The notes: generated by a model from the sequence alone, not told the origin. A DNA stretch of 64,000 bases from Campanula takesimana (GCA_026119855.1 JAOWBW010000039.1:2170001-2234000), one strand, 5' to 3'. Shown: positions 45,412-58,088, counted from the stretch's first letter. Numbers and translations: made by a program.

Positions 45412-45820
45412 TTAGGATAACTTACCAAACGAATCAAACAACCAAGGATATTTCCTCTCCATTTCATCCTGAAGCTCCCAAGTTGATTCTTCCACATTAT
45501 GGTTCCTCCACACAACTCTAACAAGAGGAATACTTTTAGTTCTCAATTCTCGAATTCTAGAATCAATCACCTGAACTGGATGCTCCTCATAGGACATACT
45601 TGGTTCAATATCCTCTAAAACTTTAGACATACATGAGAAGAATCATAAACAGATTTGCGTAGCATCGACACATGGAACACATTATAAACCTTGTCAAGAG
45701 AAGGAAGTAACACAAGATGATAAGCCTAATCTCCAACTCTTCCCAAAATCTCAAAAGAACTGATATATTAAGAAAACTCCACGAGAAGTAAAGGTATATC
45801 CCACGAATTCTAAGAATCAA
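45412..45820 (-). pseudogene. integrase C-terminus with chromodomain
   Basis: The frame 45630-45412 reads YEEHPVQVIDSRIRELR, SIPLVRVVWRNHNVEESTWE and DEMERKYPWLF, the chromodomain of plant chromoviruses; the aromatic cage residues are partly replaced, as is usual for the Tekay group. Upstream (45800-45640, mixed frames) a YHLVLLPSLDKVYNVFHVSMLRK-like block joins it to the integrase. The chromodomain is thought to direct insertion by contacting histones. Confidence 0.9.
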
Positions 45821-46060
45821 CTGAACAAGTTCTCAACATGTCCTCAAGAATCTAAATGGTTCTTCCTAACTGACCATCTGTCTGAGGATGAAAAGTCGTT
45901 CTATATCCCAATTCTGAGTTCAAAGCCTTCTGAATTGCTTGCTAAAATCAAGATGTAAATAAGGAACCCATATCCAATACCATGCTCGTAGGCATCCCAT
46001 GAAATCGAACTATCTTCTAAAAAAATAAGTAACAACTGGAATTAACATTGATACCCTCAA
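45821..46060 (-). pseudogene. chromovirus integrase core relic
   Basis: The minus strand reads KIVRFHGMPTSMVLDMGSLFTS and FHPQTDGQLGRTI, then ILEDMLRTC. The family forms are SDRGPQFTS and HPQTDGQSERTI. The catalytic Glu of SERTI is Gly here (GAA to GGA), and stops follow. This copy of integrase would be inactive even with the frame intact. Confidence 0.85.
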
Positions 46061-47099
46061 AATAGATAAGGTGAGAAAACTTGGTAACCAATCCGCTATC
46101 AATCAACATCATTGGTCTCATCTATTCAGTGTAACTCCTTCAATAAAACCTTTCGCAATAGATTCATATCCACTCAGAAATCTCAAAAGCTTGTCACAAA
46201 CCAACTGATCACTGATATTTTACTTCCAGATTATTCGCAGCTCAAGGACTTAGTTGAATGCATAGAATTTCGCGTGTCAAACAAATCAAATGTAACTCTT
46301 CAAATTATCTCAATACTCTACATTTACTTGGATTCATAATTAAATTGGTCTTGTGTATCTCTTCAAGTACCTGTAGTTGAATTCCGTTATGCATGTTGGT
46401 TCCACTAAGTATCGACTACATACTCTGCTATAAAAGTAAGGTTCCATCACTAGCAACGAACAAAATCGTGTTGCCTATCATCATTCATTCCACTAGTAAT
46501 TTTCTATAGTTGAAATCATTCAATAGAATATAAACTTAAAGCTTCCACAATCGCAAAATCACACCATGTCTCAACTCACAAAACTCCAAAATGTTAATTC
46601 CTCTAACATTCCCCATTGAGTTTTATCAAACATAAACTATAAGTCAATGTATCCTCTAACACATTACCTTTCCCGGATGATATAACATGGTACTCTACCT
46701 GCATTATCTCAAGTGTAACTCTCCTGAAGAAAACGATTACTTCAACTCTCATGGTCGGTAGACACTTCAAATATGGCTCTACAAAAGTCATTTACTAATG
46801 CAATGAATGTATAATCGCAATCAACCTCAAGTTATGGTGAGGATAACTTTGTTCATAAGGAATCAATCTTCTCGAAGCATACATAACTGCCATACCATTC
46901 TGAATGGATAAACATCTCAATCACTCTTCGAGGCATCACCATGAACAATGATTTGATTAGATCCACTATAATGGTAAAACTTGACATATCCACTAGAAAA
47001 TAGTAAAACTGATCATATCCTCTAGATAACTGTAATACTAGTCAAATCCATTAAGCAATATCAATAGTGAAGTTGTCATCAACTCTCGTTTCAACAATT
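46061..47099 (-). pseudogene. chromovirus RNase H and integrase N-terminal relic
   Basis: Near 46690-46640 it reads EYHVISSGKGNVLEDTL, matching the RNase H/linker block EYHPGKANVVADALSRK. The rest is too decayed to place motifs. Confidence 0.6.
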
Positions 47100-47800
47100 A
47101 AAAACTCGTTTTACTCTTACCAATCCATCGAGAAAGTGTATCTTCCTATGTTATATAGTTAACTGTGTAGCTACCTTAGAAATCCATCAATGAATCTCTA
47201 ACCATATGCCAATCTCAACAAGTTACATACCTCTGCTATTGAAGTAGGATTTTTCCAGTTACTGTTGCTTCCATATTTAAAGAATCAATAACCATGCCTG
47301 AATTGAAACTTCCTCAAAATAATATATCCTCTAAGAAGAATACATAATGCCTTGATTTCACAACTGTTGCCTCTCACAAAGCAATCCAATTACGGCTACA
47401 GATACAACTCAGCATATCCAACCATACCACTGAAGTAGTTGTTAATTCAAACACTATGGCCACAATTTATGATGCACATACCTGGTATGAAAAACCGTCT
47501 TTGAAATATAGCCATCTCAAATTTTCAACTGATGATAATCACTTCAAGTCAACCACTGAATAAACCACTGATCTCTGAAGTTGATCAACTATATCCCCCA
47601 TATAAAATAACAAGTGATGATTCGTTATAGTCATCTGGTTGAGCTCTTAGTATTCAATATACAATCGCAAAGTACCATACCTTTTCATAATAAACAATAC
47701 TGATACATCCCACGTAGATATACTAAACATAATGAATCCCTTGTCAAGAAATATCTCAAGTTGAATCTTCTACTCCTTTAACTCAACCAATGTTATGGAT
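47100..47800 (-). pseudogene. chromovirus reverse transcriptase relic
   Basis: The minus strand reads LEIFLDKGFI, KRYGTLRLYIEY, ELNQMTI and GDIVDQLQ, matching the family blocks LDKGFIRPS, KKDGTLRLCIDYRELNQ and DDLFDQLQ. Stops are frequent. The YVDD block (expected near 47200) is not readable. Confidence 0.75.
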
Positions 47801-48336
47801 ATATTGCACTAGATATCAATACTATAGCATTATACCGAACAACTCAAGATAACCCAAGGTTTTCATCAATCATGTACTACTCAATAGAAAACATATCTGA
47901 GATATCACAAAGAAAAAGTACATTTTCTAGTTTAGCTATAGACACTCTGCTACCAACCCCATAAACCAAATACCAGGCATAACCTTCTGATAACAATTTT
48001 CAGACTTTAATGCATAAATAACATGAATGCTAAACACATATATCTACCATGCTTAATTAAAGCACACTAGCATATAAAACTCCACCACAATAATATCAAA
48101 ATCTTTCTATGGAAAAATAACTAAACCAACAAGTAAAACATGCTCACAAATTTGCACATCACAAGTGCGCAACACTCTATCAATCACCAAACACTCCCCC
48201 TTAGGATAGACACCTCTAACACCTAAGGTAGAGACTCAGGAGACACATGAAATCGAGAAGAAAAATGCACAGACACATAAGAATGCAAAGATCCAGGGTC
48301 TATAAGTGTATGTGCCCTCAAACTAGACATAGAAAT
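47801..48336 (-). pseudogene. chromovirus protease relic
   Basis: Directly below the solo LTR it reads SSLRAHTLIDPGSLHSYVSVHFSSRF, the protease with DPGS in place of DSG/DTG, followed by stop-rich sequence towards RT. Confidence 0.75.
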
Positions 48337-50436
48337 TGTCGCGACCCCGGACCCCGCGGGCCCGAGACCGCGATCTGGACGTCGACTTAAAACCAAAACT
48401 ATGAAATACTGAAGTTAAAAATTTCATTTGATACCAAAAGGTGATGATCCAAGGTTTTACAAAACCAAGTTTGATAAAAACAAATTACAACTATCATAAA
48501 CTTCCACAAGTTTATGCCCAACAAAATACAAATATACAAATCTTAATGACGTCATTGTTTGGTACAACTATCCCAAAAAGTTTACACATTTATATAATGT
48601 AAACCAACCTATACAACTTTCCCCAAAAGAATGTATCCACACTCGACGTCCTCTTTCTCGTGATCAGCGAGACTAATCCTTAGCACCTGGGGGGGGGGGT
48701 TAAGGAAAAACAAAGATAAAAAGAAAGGGGGTGAGATAAATCTCAATAAGTTACTAATGCAACTACATGACATGCTATGATGCAATATACAATAAGCAAT
48801 AATAAATATAACATAGCACATAGCATTTATCGCTTAACAGATAGCAGCGGAAATAAACACATAACAAAGGATATAGCCAAGGTTTTCCAAACCAGAACAT
48901 CCAAATAAAGGATCGCTGCGCAGCTTCAATGATCAACCAATCAACATCTTCATAATAGCATGAAAGCCGAAGAGAAACCCCCGGTACCGGAACCAATAAC
49001 CATAAAAGTGTCACAAAGGACAAGGATCATGACACAAAGTCATGCCCGGTAGCTAGATACATTCACAAAGGAAGCTAACTTATCCTTTCCAAGGCCAATC
49101 TGGAAAAGGGGTATAGAAGGGGCCAAAACAATGGTCAACATTATAATGGACTTGGCTTTGCCATTATAATCTTTCCCATCGCCCGATGCAACAAATATGC
49201 CAGCTGGGCTTCCAAATAAATGCTAAGTAATAATAATTTAGCATGGATAAACAACTTAAGGTTCCAAAGTAGGGAACCAATCCAATTAAATCACCACAAA
49301 GGTAAACCAATATAAACAGCACATCAAGGATGCCCAACATTCCCAAAACGGTACTTAAATAAATTTCATAACACATTTATTCACAAAAGAATCAATTCCA
49401 CTTAAATAAGTGTTCCACGGTGTTATCTTAAGTTAATTAGAAGGAATAAACCTAAACTAGTTAAGCCTTAAGTCTTAAACCAAGCAAAAGGGCACAATCC
49501 TGGAACAGGGGGCGGGCGGGCGCCTGGGCATAGGCAGGCGGGCGCTTGAATCAACAGAAGGTCTGGCCTTCAGAAAAGGGGGTGTAGGCGGGCGCCTGGT
49601 CAAGGGCAGGCGGGCTCCTGGTCTGGGTTCAAGGTCGGGAAACAGAGCTGGGCATTACCAAATTTCGACCCAAAACACCAAATACTCAAAATCAAACACC
49701 ATCAATCTTCCACCAAGCATAAATATGAACCACAACAACTTATAACTAGAATGGGAATCCAAATACAACATTTATCAACCCAAAACCAAGAATCAAATCC
49801 AACATTCATCAATTCACCATTTTTAACCAAAAACTCAAATAAATTCCAAACAAATTCAAAACCCAACCAAACTTCAAATATAACACATAAAACATTATCT
49901 AAACATGATATGAACATTTTAGCATCAAAATGGGGGAAAAGCAACTTACTTGGATTTTCTCAAAGTTGACGGATTTCAATTCTTTTGGTTCTACGCGATC
50001 CTATCGACGATCTAAACAAGGTTCATGTTTTAAGAAATGAGAAATAACTAGAAGAAGATGAAGAAAATTAAGAGAGAAGGAAGAGAAGAAAAAATCTTAC
50101 CACAATGGAGGAGAGAGAGGGAGTTGGCTGGGAGAATGGTGAGAGTGAGGGAGAAGGTGAGGGAGGAGAGGGGAGTAGGGGAAAATTATTTTAAAAAGTT
50201 ACAACTAGACCCCCTCCCCATCTACTAACACAATTACTCCCCACTAACAAATAAGACTCAACTATTCTACACTAGCACAAATGACCCAAATAAAATGCTA
50301 GGCATAATTATTATAACACATAAAATGCACACATAATTATTTAAATAAATAAAAATTTAAATAAATAAACAAGCAAATAATTAAATAATAATCCTTTATT
50401 ACTAATAAAATAGAGCCTAGATTTCGGGTCGTGGCA
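48337..50436 (-). mobile_element. solo LTR, 2100 bp, family TGTCGCGACCC
   Basis: TGTCGCGACCCCG to CGGGTCGTGGCA, with the perfect 5 bp duplication GAAAT (48332-48336 and 50437-50441). It is the second member of the family at 5733-7818, with the same 11-G run (48689-48699) and GGCGGGCGCCTGG block (49510-49625). It lies between gag and protease of the chromovirus. Confidence 0.9.
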
Positions 50437-50441
50437 GAAAT

Positions 50442-50975
50442 TATACCTCCAATCACATTAGAAGGATCTGAAATCTGTTGTTGATTGATGGCAGAAACAC
50501 TACCTTGTACCTTAAGCTTCCCTGAAGAATCCCTCTTCTAGCCCTGAGAAGACCCAATTACACTTCCCGATAACTGATTCTTAAATCTAGAGCAATTCCT
50601 CTGAAAGTGACCCAATTGACCACATCTCATACATTTACCTTGCTTCTTCCAACATTTTTCTTCTAAATGCCCTTCCTTCCAACAATAGTTACATACTCGT
50701 TTGCCTTGAGTTCTTCTATTATGTGGCCCTTGAAAAGATTCCTTAGCTTGCGAAGATGTCCCTTGGTATTCTTTACTATCACCACGCTGGGGTTGTGGTG
50801 TTAACTATCCTCCTCGTTTTGTCACATCTGAGGCTTCAACCTTTCTTTTATTCTCAACTATATTGTTAATTGTTTTCATTACAGTTTCAAACATACCTTG
50901 GAACATTGTTCGAACCTCTTCTCTAGCATTACCCAGCCCTGAAGGCCCCGACTGATCACCCTCTGTTCCAACCAT
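50442..50975 (-). pseudogene. chromovirus gag, knuckle part
   Basis: ATG at 50975 (MVGTEGDQSG). The product has a short helical segment, then Gln/Ser-rich sequence with a stop near 50804 and two CCHC boxes, CNYCWKEGHLEEKC and CMRCGQLGHFQRNC (50700-50590), then Ser-rich sequence with another stop (about 50540). The capsid domain expected before the knuckles is absent. Gag knuckles bind RNA. The paired CCHC layout suits chromoviruses. Confidence 0.8.
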
Positions 50976-51071
50976 CTTCAGTGATTACCTGCATAAAACA
51001 CTCAACGGTACTCACTCTCTTCCCAACTACCCTCCTAGGTCACTTAGTCATTCTAGACCATCTACAACCTA

Positions 51072-51083
51072 GCTCTGATACCA
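51072..51083 (-). promoter_or_regulatory. chromovirus primer binding site
   Basis: TGGTATCAGAGC on the minus strand, two bases from the LTR at 51086, complementary to initiator tRNA-Met. Confidence 0.9.
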
Positions 51084-51085
51084 AC

Positions 51086-53519
51086 TGTCGCGCCCCAGAC
51101 CCGTGGTTCTACTTGGCCCCACGCTCGGGACACGATCGGAAGACGTCATAAAACATTTTAGGAAAATTTTTCGAAATATACTTTCATAAAGTTTAACAAA
51201 ATCCACACTCGAAGTTCAAAGACTTCATTTAACTTTCAAACAAACTCTTTCAAACAACTTTCACAAACGGAAGTATTTAGCCCGAAGGCTTACAAACTTT
51301 TATACAAATGTACATACACCGACATTATCCAAAATATAGGTGTTACAAGATGATGAAGTCAAGGGAACTCTACCCAAAAGGTTATACATCTAAGTAATGT
51401 AACCTTGACAAAACTCATATCCCAAACTCTTACCACCACGACGTCCTCCCGTGCAATTATCCTATTCCCTAGACTCGCCTTTATCTAAAACAGTAAACAA
51501 ATAAGGGGTGAGAATGAATCTCAGTAAGCTACTAAAATGCAACTACGTTACATGCTGATATGATAATCGTAAAGAAACAATATCAACAAATAATCATATA
51601 GCATATAGCACATAACATGAGAGGCTCCTTATCGCCAACCGTCCCATACCGGTTGGAAATAACGACCAACTCATCAGGCATCACATAAGGCTAAATTATA
51701 CACTCATACATGGATACTGAGCCAAGGTTCTCGAATCAAACATATAACCATCTGAGAGGTATCAACTGAGCAGCATCAAAGAGCTAAAGCCAGGATCCCG
51801 AAAATCAAACCATAACCAATAGAACCAAAGTAACCAGAGAGGGAAATATGACACATAGTCATAACCCAAATGCTCACTCGAGGGAGCTAGTTCATCCCAT
51901 CCAAGGCCAATCTGGACTGGGGATTAAAAATAGGAAACCAATGGTAGAAGCCTTACAATGAACCTGGCTCGTGTGCCATTATAATCCCTACCACTGTCCC
52001 AACTCCACAACACAAGACCAGCTGGACTTTAACACTAGCATAGTAATGAATACTTGCTTAAACAACAGCCAAGGACAATGATTCCAAAGTAGGGAACCAA
52101 GCCAAACACATCACAAAGATGAACCAATCCAAACCACATCAAAAGATGTTCAACCAAATCCAATTAACATTTAGTCAAATTCCACAACTCTTATGTTCAC
52201 AAAGGAACCCATTTCAAACACTAGGGTGTTCCACAACAACCCTCTAGGTACTCTAGGATATCACCTAAGACCTAAACCAAGATTGAACTTTAAATCACTT
52301 GAAATTGAACAACTCAACTTTTCCAGCAACCCTGGGCGGTCGCCCACACCAGACTGTGCAGCTACCTAAAACACTCTGTCCCAAGACAAAAATCTTCCAG
52401 ATAAGTGTGCGGCCGCACGCCCGATTTGGGCGGCCACCCAACACACCCGCCAGACCAAAACTTGAACAAATTATACTCCTTTCGTTCCACCGTCCCAAAA
52501 GTGCAACACTTAACGTTTATAACTTTACTAAGACTACAAAATCAGTCTCAAAACAACTTTAATACTACTTTGAGCCCAACCAAACCAACATACTAAATAC
52601 TCCCTTTGTCCCAAAATTACAAGTATAACAAATATTACCCAAATCGCAAAATAACAATTACAAGTATCAATTATAAATATAATTTTTCTAATATATTAAT
52701 ATACTCATTTAGGGATACTTTCATTTAATTTTCCCATCCCAAGAATAATAATATAATTTTATAATATACTTATTTAACATTTAACTCAAGTTAATATTTT
52801 ACCGTCCCACAAGTAGGAGTATACTTTCAAACACTTATACTAACATTCTCAAGTATATAAACATACTCCATATATATCCATGCATACAAACCAAGTCACT
52901 TACCCAGTATAATTATTCTCCCTTTGTCCCAAATAAACAAGTATCACAAATAAATTCTTTTCACAATAATTTCACCACATATCACACATATAGCAAATAT
53001 ATGACCATTTTACTATTTAAGGGGAATTAGTAACTTACCTATTTCCGGAAAAAGTATCACAGAAATATGTTTTGTTCGGGTAGAAATGACCTACTCAACG
53101 CCCTGATCATTTTATATAATTAGATTTTAAAATGGAGTAGTAAATAAAAAGATTTAAATCGAAATGGGTTGAACTTACCTTTTCTTCGTGAACCAGAGAG
53201 AAATCAGTTGGGAATGTATGTGAACGCAGAGAGGAGAAGAGGTGAGGATAAGAAGGCAATTGATATTTTTCAAGTTTCACTTAGGATCCTCTACTTTCCA
53301 AGTTGAACAATTAAGCCCCTGACCTTTAAAGTTACACTTTGGACCCTAAAGTTTTAACTAACTCATTTATTCCTTTAAACAAAATTATTACTAACACATT
53401 AACTAACACATATACTCAAATAATATATGCAAGTCATAAAAATATTTTTTAACACATAAAATGCACATAAAAGTTCCATTTTAAGTTAAGAAAATTAGGG
53501 TGGTTTTGGGGTCGTTACA
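51086..53519 (-). repeat. chromovirus 5' LTR (2434 bp)
   Basis: The plus strand reads TGTCGCGCCCCAG to GGGGTCGTTACA. Apart from the 750 bp missing in the other LTR it is nearly identical, so the insertion is recent. The GC-rich block is at 52330-52445, with several C-to-T type changes relative to 44188-44305. Confidence 0.9.
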
Positions 53520-53524
53520 TGCGC

Positions 53525-54060
53525 TCCCTGTGTGAGCGGATTTATTGATATAAAAAGGATATGGCGGTATCCGTTTTGCTGAAGAGGGATCCGTTTGCTG
53601 ATGCGGGATCTGTTTGCTGAAGCGGGATCCGTTTGCTGATGGCGGGATCCGTTTGCTGAAGCGGGATCCATTTGCTGATGCGGGATCCGTTTGCTGGAGC
53701 TGGATCCGTTTACTAATGTGGGATCTATTTGCTGATACGGGATCCGCTTGCTAAGGCGGGATCCGTTTGCTAAGGCGGGATCCGTTTGCTGATATGGGAC
53801 CCGTTTGCTGATGTGGGATCCGTTTGCTGAAGCGGGATCCGTTTGCTAAGGCAGGATCCGTTTGCTGATGCGGGATCCATTTGCTAAGGCGGGATTCGTT
53901 TGCTGATGTGGGACCCGTTTGCTGATGCGGGATCCGTTTGTTGAAGCGGGATCCGTTTGCTGATGCGAGATCCGTTTGCTACGGTGGGATCCGTTTGCTG
54001 ATGTGGGATCCGTTTTGCTGGTGCGGGATCCGTTTGTTGATGGCGGGATCCGAGACGCCA
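53525..54060 (-). repeat. element C tandem array, 19 bp units
   Basis: About 25 units of GGGATCCGTTTGCTGATGC (plus strand), the inverse of the array in element B (62829-63350). The terminal hairpin GCGCTCCCTGTGTGAGCG precedes it across the chromovirus junction. The overlapping ORFs (54292-53846, 54195-53884) are repeat peptides. Confidence 0.95.
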
Positions 54061-54252
54061 TCTGCCTATATGTGATATTGTTGTGTTGCTTGATGGAAAG
54101 GTGGTGATTTTGCGGCTCACCATGGACCGAGTTGTTGTCATTGAACTGTAATTGTTTGACTCTGTGGGATGCAGGCGTAGTTGACGGCGGATCACTTTCT
54201 GCTGGGGATGAAGTGCCTTGAGTTGCAGATGCTGTTGACCTTGTGGTGGTAC

Positions 54253-54455
54253 CTGTTAAGTGTGTGCTTGGCAGGTATATGTGTTTGTGCAAGAAGATGC
54301 ATGAAGTGTGAAATGAAGAGAGAAATTGTGCTCGTGGTGCAATGTGATTTGAAAGCAGTTTTGCATGAGAGAGAGTTTTTGTAAGAATGGAGAAAGTGAT
54401 TTTGTGTGCGGTGTGATTTGAGGAAAGCCTTGGATGTATTCATACATTCACTTAC
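54253..54455 (-). other. intron-like segment, element C (203 bp)
   Basis: On the minus strand the donor is ATG|GTAAGTGAATG at 54455 and the acceptor TTAACAG|GTACC at 54253. The borders match A and B. Confidence 0.5.
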
Positions 54456-55577
54456 CATTTCCGCTTGAAGGATGTTGATGCTTTTGATGAAGAATGTCCA
54501 TGCTTTGGATGGAGAATGATGATGTTCGTGATGATGAATTGTTCTTGCCTTTGATGGAGTGTTGGCGAGATGGTATTCTGGGTGATGGGTTGGTCGTGCC
54601 AAAAGGCTGCCTACGTATCCCTTAAGAGAATCAGACCAACATAGTTCAAGGATGATGGAGAATGCTGGAGGAGAAGCTAGGAGCAAAGCAAAGTAGAGCA
54701 CATACTTTTGCAAATAGAAAAAGAAAAATATTTTTTTTTTTAATATTAGAAAGGAAAGAATATGCACAAATGTGAGAAAAAGACTTTTTTTTCTTAGTTC
54801 GTGGGTGAACCATTTTGACCATTGTGTGTTTGTAAAGCCAACCCAAAATCAAGTCATGTTCGATCGAAGTCCGGATTGCCTCGCTTGAATGTTATCGCTG
54901 CGGTGTCCAACGAAAATTGATGTCTAGCCCCAAGAGATTTGTCGTTTATGGGGCTTCAAAAGGACTATTGATGCCGAGATGCCAAGGGGTTGCTGACTGT
55001 AAAGCCCCTCGAATGCTGAACTTTGAGTGTCTTTATGAAGCCCCAAGATGAATCAACTCTTAGCCCATTCAAATAAACTGTCTTTTGTTGTTGACGTGGG
55101 CAAGCCCCAAGAGAAGATCATTGATACCAAGCTTTGAGAGATTGCTAAGCCCTAAATGTCATGTGGTCTTCGAGATGGCGGGATGTGAAGACCTTTCGAT
55201 GTGAAGCCCCAAATCGGCTTAGCTTTGTATTGAGAGCAGATGCCACATCGGCTAGGACTCTTGAAGGCGATCTCCTTCTTTCTCTTGCTTGGAGATGGAT
55301 GGCCCTTTTTGTGGTTGATACCCAAATGGCGGAAGGTCCATGTTGAAAATTTAGTACGGTCTTTGGGAGACGTCTCGTGGGAGATGGTGATGTTGTTGCA
55401 GATGATAAGGTCTTGGTGTGATAAAGTCTCGAACGGTATGTTTTCTCGAGTCTTCTTGAGTTGAACCGACGGCGGATCTTCAGATGCAGCCTGTGCTTTT
55501 GATCTTGGAGAAGGGGGTGTTGTATTACAGAAACATTGGGATTGGCCGTAACTCTGCTTATAGAGTTAACATATTGG
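54456..55577 (-). other. element C internal region with protease-linker relic
   Basis: It is the inverse of 61300-62488 in element B. It holds the hairpin at 54611-54644, AAGCCCC (GGGGCTT inverted) motifs at about 54925-55210, and the relic of the sequence before the protease at 55290-55550. It is cut at 55577 by element B, whose target flank is ATTGG. The 5' part of C must lie beyond the window. Confidence 0.75.
54611..54644 (-). ncRNA. CTACG hairpin, copy C
   Basis: On the minus strand the outer stem is CTATG with CGTAG (one U-G pair) and the inner stem TCTCTT with AAGGGA (one U-G pair). It is equivalent to copies A2 and B2. Confidence 0.55.
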
Positions 55578-56869
55578 TGTAGACACCCCGCTTTGGATCT
55601 CTCACCCCGATTGCATACATAGTATTTTTATTTAACTTGTTTTTGTTAATTTCTGTTACTTCCGTTAAGTTCCTAACTGATTCCGTTAGTTTTGGACTAA
55701 ACTGCATAACAGAGTTAACTTTTAGAGTCATTCTGTCATTCTGTTATTCTCACCCGCGGGCGCCTCCCGTAATAGTCATGGGGCGTGCGCGCGTTTGGTC
55801 CAATAGGCCAGACCCGCGCGCTTCCCACTTTGGCAGTAACGGATAGCACCATTTTTCCCTCCCTTTTCTTATTTAGAAAATCTCTTCTTGATCACAAACA
55901 CCTCCTTTTTACATCCATATTCATTCCCCCTTATTTCATAACTCCCAAATCCTTTATTCTAGACATTCTTCATAAAAATAAAATATTTCTTTTTATTATT
56001 ATTTGATTTTCTTTTATTTCTTTCATTAATTCTTTCATTTATCTTTTTCTTGATTGGTCAATTCCATTTCACATGGATTGACCAATTTCCCTTCAACCTT
56101 TCCCTCCTAATTTTACCTATAAAAACCATCATCTCCTACCTTGGAAAAGGACCCTCATTTTTAGACTTGAATTTTCTCTACACATACACTATACACAAAT
56201 TCTCCCAACAAGAGTTCTTAACAACAAGACTCTACACAAATTGTTCTACAACAATTTCCCTACAAAAACACCATCTTCAAGTCAAGGTTTAAAGTCCTTC
56301 TTCTTAAGGTACAACTTCCCTTTTTCTTCTTCTTATTTTATTCATGTCTAGTCAATGTATGCAATCTCCATAAAAAGGGATACAACCAAAAGGCCACTTC
56401 ACTATTGAAATTTGGTCAAGGTTACATCCCAACATTTTAATTCCACTTTAATTTACATTCTCATTTCTTGATGTAATTACCTAGCAATAATTCGACATGT
56501 AATCTTTAGCATAAATCAATAAATAAACAATTCTCCTTTATTTTTCCTCTATAAATTTCCCCTTTCTTTTCATTATAATTGTTAGCACATTTCTCTTATT
56601 ATTAAATTGAAGGACATTTAACATTAGAACACCTAAAGTAGCAAGACCCGCGTAAGCGGGGCGGAGTGGGTGTTTAAGTACTTCCCACTCCGTCACCTAA
56701 CCCCCGAACCCTTCTCTTCCCGAATATCTGGTTTTTGTACATAAAAAATTGGCTTTTCTTAGGTTTTCTTATGTTCCTCTAAAACATAGGTGGCGACTCT
56801 TAAAATCAAGTAGACATCCTAGGTTAAGTCACCGCTCTAGCCAAGCCGTGGTTCCCTGGGGTATCTACA
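55578..56869 (+). repeat. element B 5' LTR
   Basis: TGTAGACACCCCG to CTGGGGTATCTACA, 1292 bp. A TATA-like CTATAAAAACC is at about 56117. The GC-rich block with GCGGGCGCCTCC is at 55753-55822. The TCT run is short (56322-56333). Confidence 0.9.
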
Positions 56870-56870
56870 G

Positions 56871-56889
56871 TGGCGACTCCGGTGGGGAC
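56871..56889 (+). promoter_or_regulatory. primer binding site of element B
   Basis: TGGCGACTCCGGTGGGGAC, one base after the LTR. It is the standard form for Tat/Ogre-like elements. Confidence 0.85.
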
Positions 56890-58088
56890 ATAGAGGGTTA
56901 AACTTGCGTTTTTTATTTTTGATGTTCTTTTATTTTATTTTCTGGGCATTCTGGTAAAAAGGGTAGGAAGCGCGCGCCTCTGGCCTTCTTGTCCCAAAGC
57001 GCGCGCGTCCGACCCTAATTACTAGAATCTCCCACCTCCCATCTTGTCCTTCAATTCTATGTTTCTGTGCTAACGTTTACTGCAGGGGAAAAAGTTATAT
57101 AATTTAGGGTCAAGGCAGTCCCTTGAACCCATGAATTTGCAGGTACTTCCCAGAAGCGGACGCCTCCACTTCTCTCAGTCGAACGCGCGCGCCTCCCGAG
57201 TAGGCATCTAAATGCGCGCGCTTCTGGGAATTTCCCAGAAACAGAAACAGTGAACAGAATGGACAGTTTTGACAGTGTGGGCACCGGGCCTGCACAAAAC
57301 CATCTTTTTATTCTCTGTTTTATTTTATCGGTCACACGGGTGATTCGAAAGTTGTAAATTACGTGCTTATTTGTTTTTTTTTCCTTTGAAAAAAAATATA
57401 TATTTTGTCACTTGTTAGACCTCACACTACTCGCACAATTCTTATCAACTGCTCACTATCGAGTCGCACAAGTCCAACCCCAAACCCGTCGAGGCCCGTC
57501 CTAGGAAGTTTCAAGCTCCACTCGACCTTGACTCTTCCGAAGCGGTAAACCTCAGCCCGTGGCGTAGTTCACGACTACATGCCGGGGTGACCTTTAAGCC
57601 TCTCTTTAGCCGAGCACAAACAACACAATTCTAGTTAGGGTCTAAGACTCCGTGACTCAAGTCGGTTTTCATGTGCCGAGATTTCCCTAAACTAATGTCT
57701 TCAAATCATACATGCCACTCGTTGTTTTGGACGAAATAAAACTCCGTCCCCAAGTGGTTATTTTGGACGCAAATAAAAAATCCGTCCCCGCATGTATGAT
57801 TTACTACATTAATTTAGTTTAATCCCGACACATGTAGGATTCACAAGCGTGGTGGAATCCGATGAGTATATGGGACCGCGAGAAGGTCTATATACTAGTG
57901 TGACGATTCCACTATTTTTTCTAGAAACCCCAAAAAAGACCACGTCCTTCCGACTTTTGTAAATAATAAAAAAAGAGTCATTTTTCTTTATGTGCTTGAG
58001 TCTTTTCTTGTTTGTGGGTGAAATCATTTTACTCAAAAGGTGTTTGTGGGGCCATCCTAAGATCAACCGTGTTCTCTCCATAGGTCCA
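56890..58088 (+). other. element B leader, no gene
   Basis: It is collinear with the leader of A. It holds a GC-rich block with GCGCGCGCCT-like motifs (56966-57010 and 57158-57225) and the hairpin at 57852. Confidence 0.7.
57852..57912 (+). ncRNA. predicted leader RNA hairpin, element B
   Basis: Outer stem GTGGAATC (57852-57859) with GATTCCAC (57905-57912). Inner stem AGTATATGGGACC with GGTCTATATACT around GCGAGAA. Paired segments are identical to A, and the unpaired junction differs by two bases. Confidence 0.6.

Larger units (their letters stand above)
43692..53519 (-). mobile_element. Tekay/Del-like chromovirus, complete in outline
   Basis: A 9.8 kb minus-strand gypsy element with LTRs 43692-45377 and 51086-53519, a polypurine tract, a tRNA-Met primer site, and gag, PR, RT, RNase H, IN and chromodomain relics. 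It is flanked by the perfect 5 bp duplication TGCGC (43687-43691 and 53520-53524), which places the insertion inside element C. A solo LTR is nested in it at 48337. Gag lost its capsid part and pol is full of stops. Confidence 0.95.

Noticed and set aside
33903..51083. tRNA-Met-like sequences at 33903, 37301 and 51072
   Set aside because: These are 12 bp primer binding sites next to LTRs, not tRNA genes.
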